5,095 nt of DNA, from assembly GCA_005880055.1 (NCBI GenBank), contig VBJS01000101.1, positions 1 to 5,095 on the forward strand, in the 5' to 3' direction. The stretch comes from Chloroflexota bacterium. GTDB taxonomy: Bacteria; Chloroflexota; Dehalococcoidia; SM23-28-2; RBG-16-64-32. This document shows, piece by piece, positions 4,524 to 5,095 of this stretch; position 1 is the first letter of the stretch, and each line of letters starts with the position of its first letter. The notes below the pieces were generated by a model that saw only the letters and a list, made by a program, of their open reading frames with translations, had not been told where the DNA came from and ran no database searches. The translations under genes were made by a program, and so were the position numbers.

Positions 4524-5042
4524 GTGGTCTTGCGATGCACGGCAAAGCTCTTGAATCTCGTCGGAGCACGCGCGAACCACCTTGCAGCCCTGGAGCCTAG
4601 CGATGCCGACTGGTACGCGAACCTGCTGTGGCTGGACCGCCGTAAGTGCCTGCTGCTCGCTCACACAGGTACCCTCTTCTCGGTCTTCGCTGCCGACGTG
4701 CGCAAGGCCGACCTCTTACCACTCGGCTCCCTGGTAGCGCGGCTCATCCAACGGGAGCTCCGCGCAGAAGGTCTTCCCTTGGACACATTCGGCAATCTCG
4801 ATCCCAACGGCGTTGAACTTGCCAAGACGGCCAGCCGGAATGTGTTGGGTTACATGAACGAAATCGCACGCCAGTGCGAGTACGCAATAGCCGAAAGCGG
4901 TGGGCTAGGTCGGTGCGATATTGAGCGGCTGAACGGCGAGCTCAGGCGACACCTCCACCTGTCGCGCCAACCGCCCGGTTACTTCGTTCCGATTGATCTG
5001 GTCCGCGCGCGATCGAGACGGACTGCACGGTCACGGAAGTAA
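4524..5042 (+). CDS. DUF6933 family protein (172 aa)
   Basis: The protein matches what I know of DUF6933. It opens with VLRCTAKLLNLVG, has SDADWYANLLWLDRRKCLLL, then AHTGTLFSVFAADVRKADL, a Leu-rich helix LGSLVARLIQRELRAEGL, the hallmark KTASRNVLGYMNE, and a C-terminal GGYx-like PPGYFVPIDLV. All blocks are in order and length is normal, so the gene is intact. The family has no known catalytic role, membrane segment or signal peptide; it is presumably cytoplasmic. The start is GTG at 4524-4526, chosen because family members begin with a hydrophobic residue plus (K/R)CTxKLL right at the N-terminus; there is no strong Shine-Dalgarno (a GGGG at 4505-4508 is too far). A TACGAT at 4511-4516 with TTGCGC 19 bases upstream could be a weak promoter giving a very short leader. 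The C-terminal tail RARSRRTARSRK is strongly basic. It stands alone, downstream of the cyclase shard. Confidence 0.8.
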   Translation: MVLRCTAKLLNLVGARANHLAALEPSDADWYANLLWLDRRKCLLLAHTGTLFSVFAADVRKADLLPLGSLVARLIQRELRAEGLPLDTFGNLDPNGVELAKTASRNVLGYMNEIARQCEYAIAESGGLGRCDIERLNGELRRHLHLSRQPPGYFVPIDLVRARSRRTARSRK

Positions 5043-5095
5043 TATCAAGTCCGTTTCCCGTCAGCAACAGTCGTCGCCGCACACGGTGGCCGTAC

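Noticed and set aside
4247..4540. Minus-strand 97-codon open frame over the cyclase shard
   Set aside because: Antisense shadow of the plus-strand cyclase fragment; no motif or ribosome binding site.
4010..4600. The whole 196-codon plus-strand frame as one gene
   Set aside because: Only its middle (about 4274-4432) resembles a protein. The first part is antisense to the minus-strand cyclase gene and the last part overlaps the DUF6933 gene in another frame.

Overview
The window is GC-rich bacterial DNA. The best taxonomic hint is the combination of an alpha/beta-hydrolase/class III cyclase fusion, a SRPBCC (polyketide-cyclase-like) gene, a DUF6933 protein, a DUF5615 PIN-like toxin remnant and a YggT-type membrane protein. 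This mix is common in Chloroflexota and some Actinobacteria. The assignment is inferred from family distribution and cannot be proven here. No rRNA, tRNA, CRISPR array or transposase was seen.

Layout: 1-524 has no convincing gene. On the minus strand, 525-764 keeps the C-terminal two thirds of a DUF5615 PIN-like toxin. It is cut off exactly where the body of a plus-strand YggT-family membrane protein (659-1159) begins, so the first ~33 codons of the YggT frame are antisense to the toxin remnant. From 1160 to about 1650 there is noncoding DNA with several hairpins and a minus-strand terminator. A small acidic orphan protein with an excellent ribosome binding site follows (1654-1890, plus). Converging on it is a minus-strand coding stretch without a start codon (1901-2101), clearly protein-like but cut off by a stop or frameshift at its 5' end. 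A small intact membrane-anchored conserved hypothetical protein (2387-2734, minus) has its own promoter and Shine-Dalgarno sequence.

Upstream of that are a SRPBCC pseudogene (2823-3069, minus), which has lost its N-terminal half and carries a single-base frameshift near its C-terminus, and a 332-codon cyclase fusion gene (3252-4250, minus). The cyclase domain of the latter is complete, but the hydrolase domain is damaged by a frameshift and an internal deletion that together restore the frame. Immediately next to its start, on the plus strand, lies a ~140-bp shard of a second, different cyclase gene (about 4274-4432). The window closes with an apparently intact DUF6933 gene (4524-5042, plus).

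The genes do not form a pathway or operon. The dominant theme is decay and rearrangement: five of the nine coding stretches are broken or carry damage (DUF5615, the 1901-2101 frame, SRPBCC, cyclase fusion, cyclase shard), and a sixth, YggT, has a start that lies in a neighbour's remains. Single-base lesions could partly be sequencing errors. The truncations and the internal deletion are less easily explained that way. I found no coherent new defence or metabolic system.
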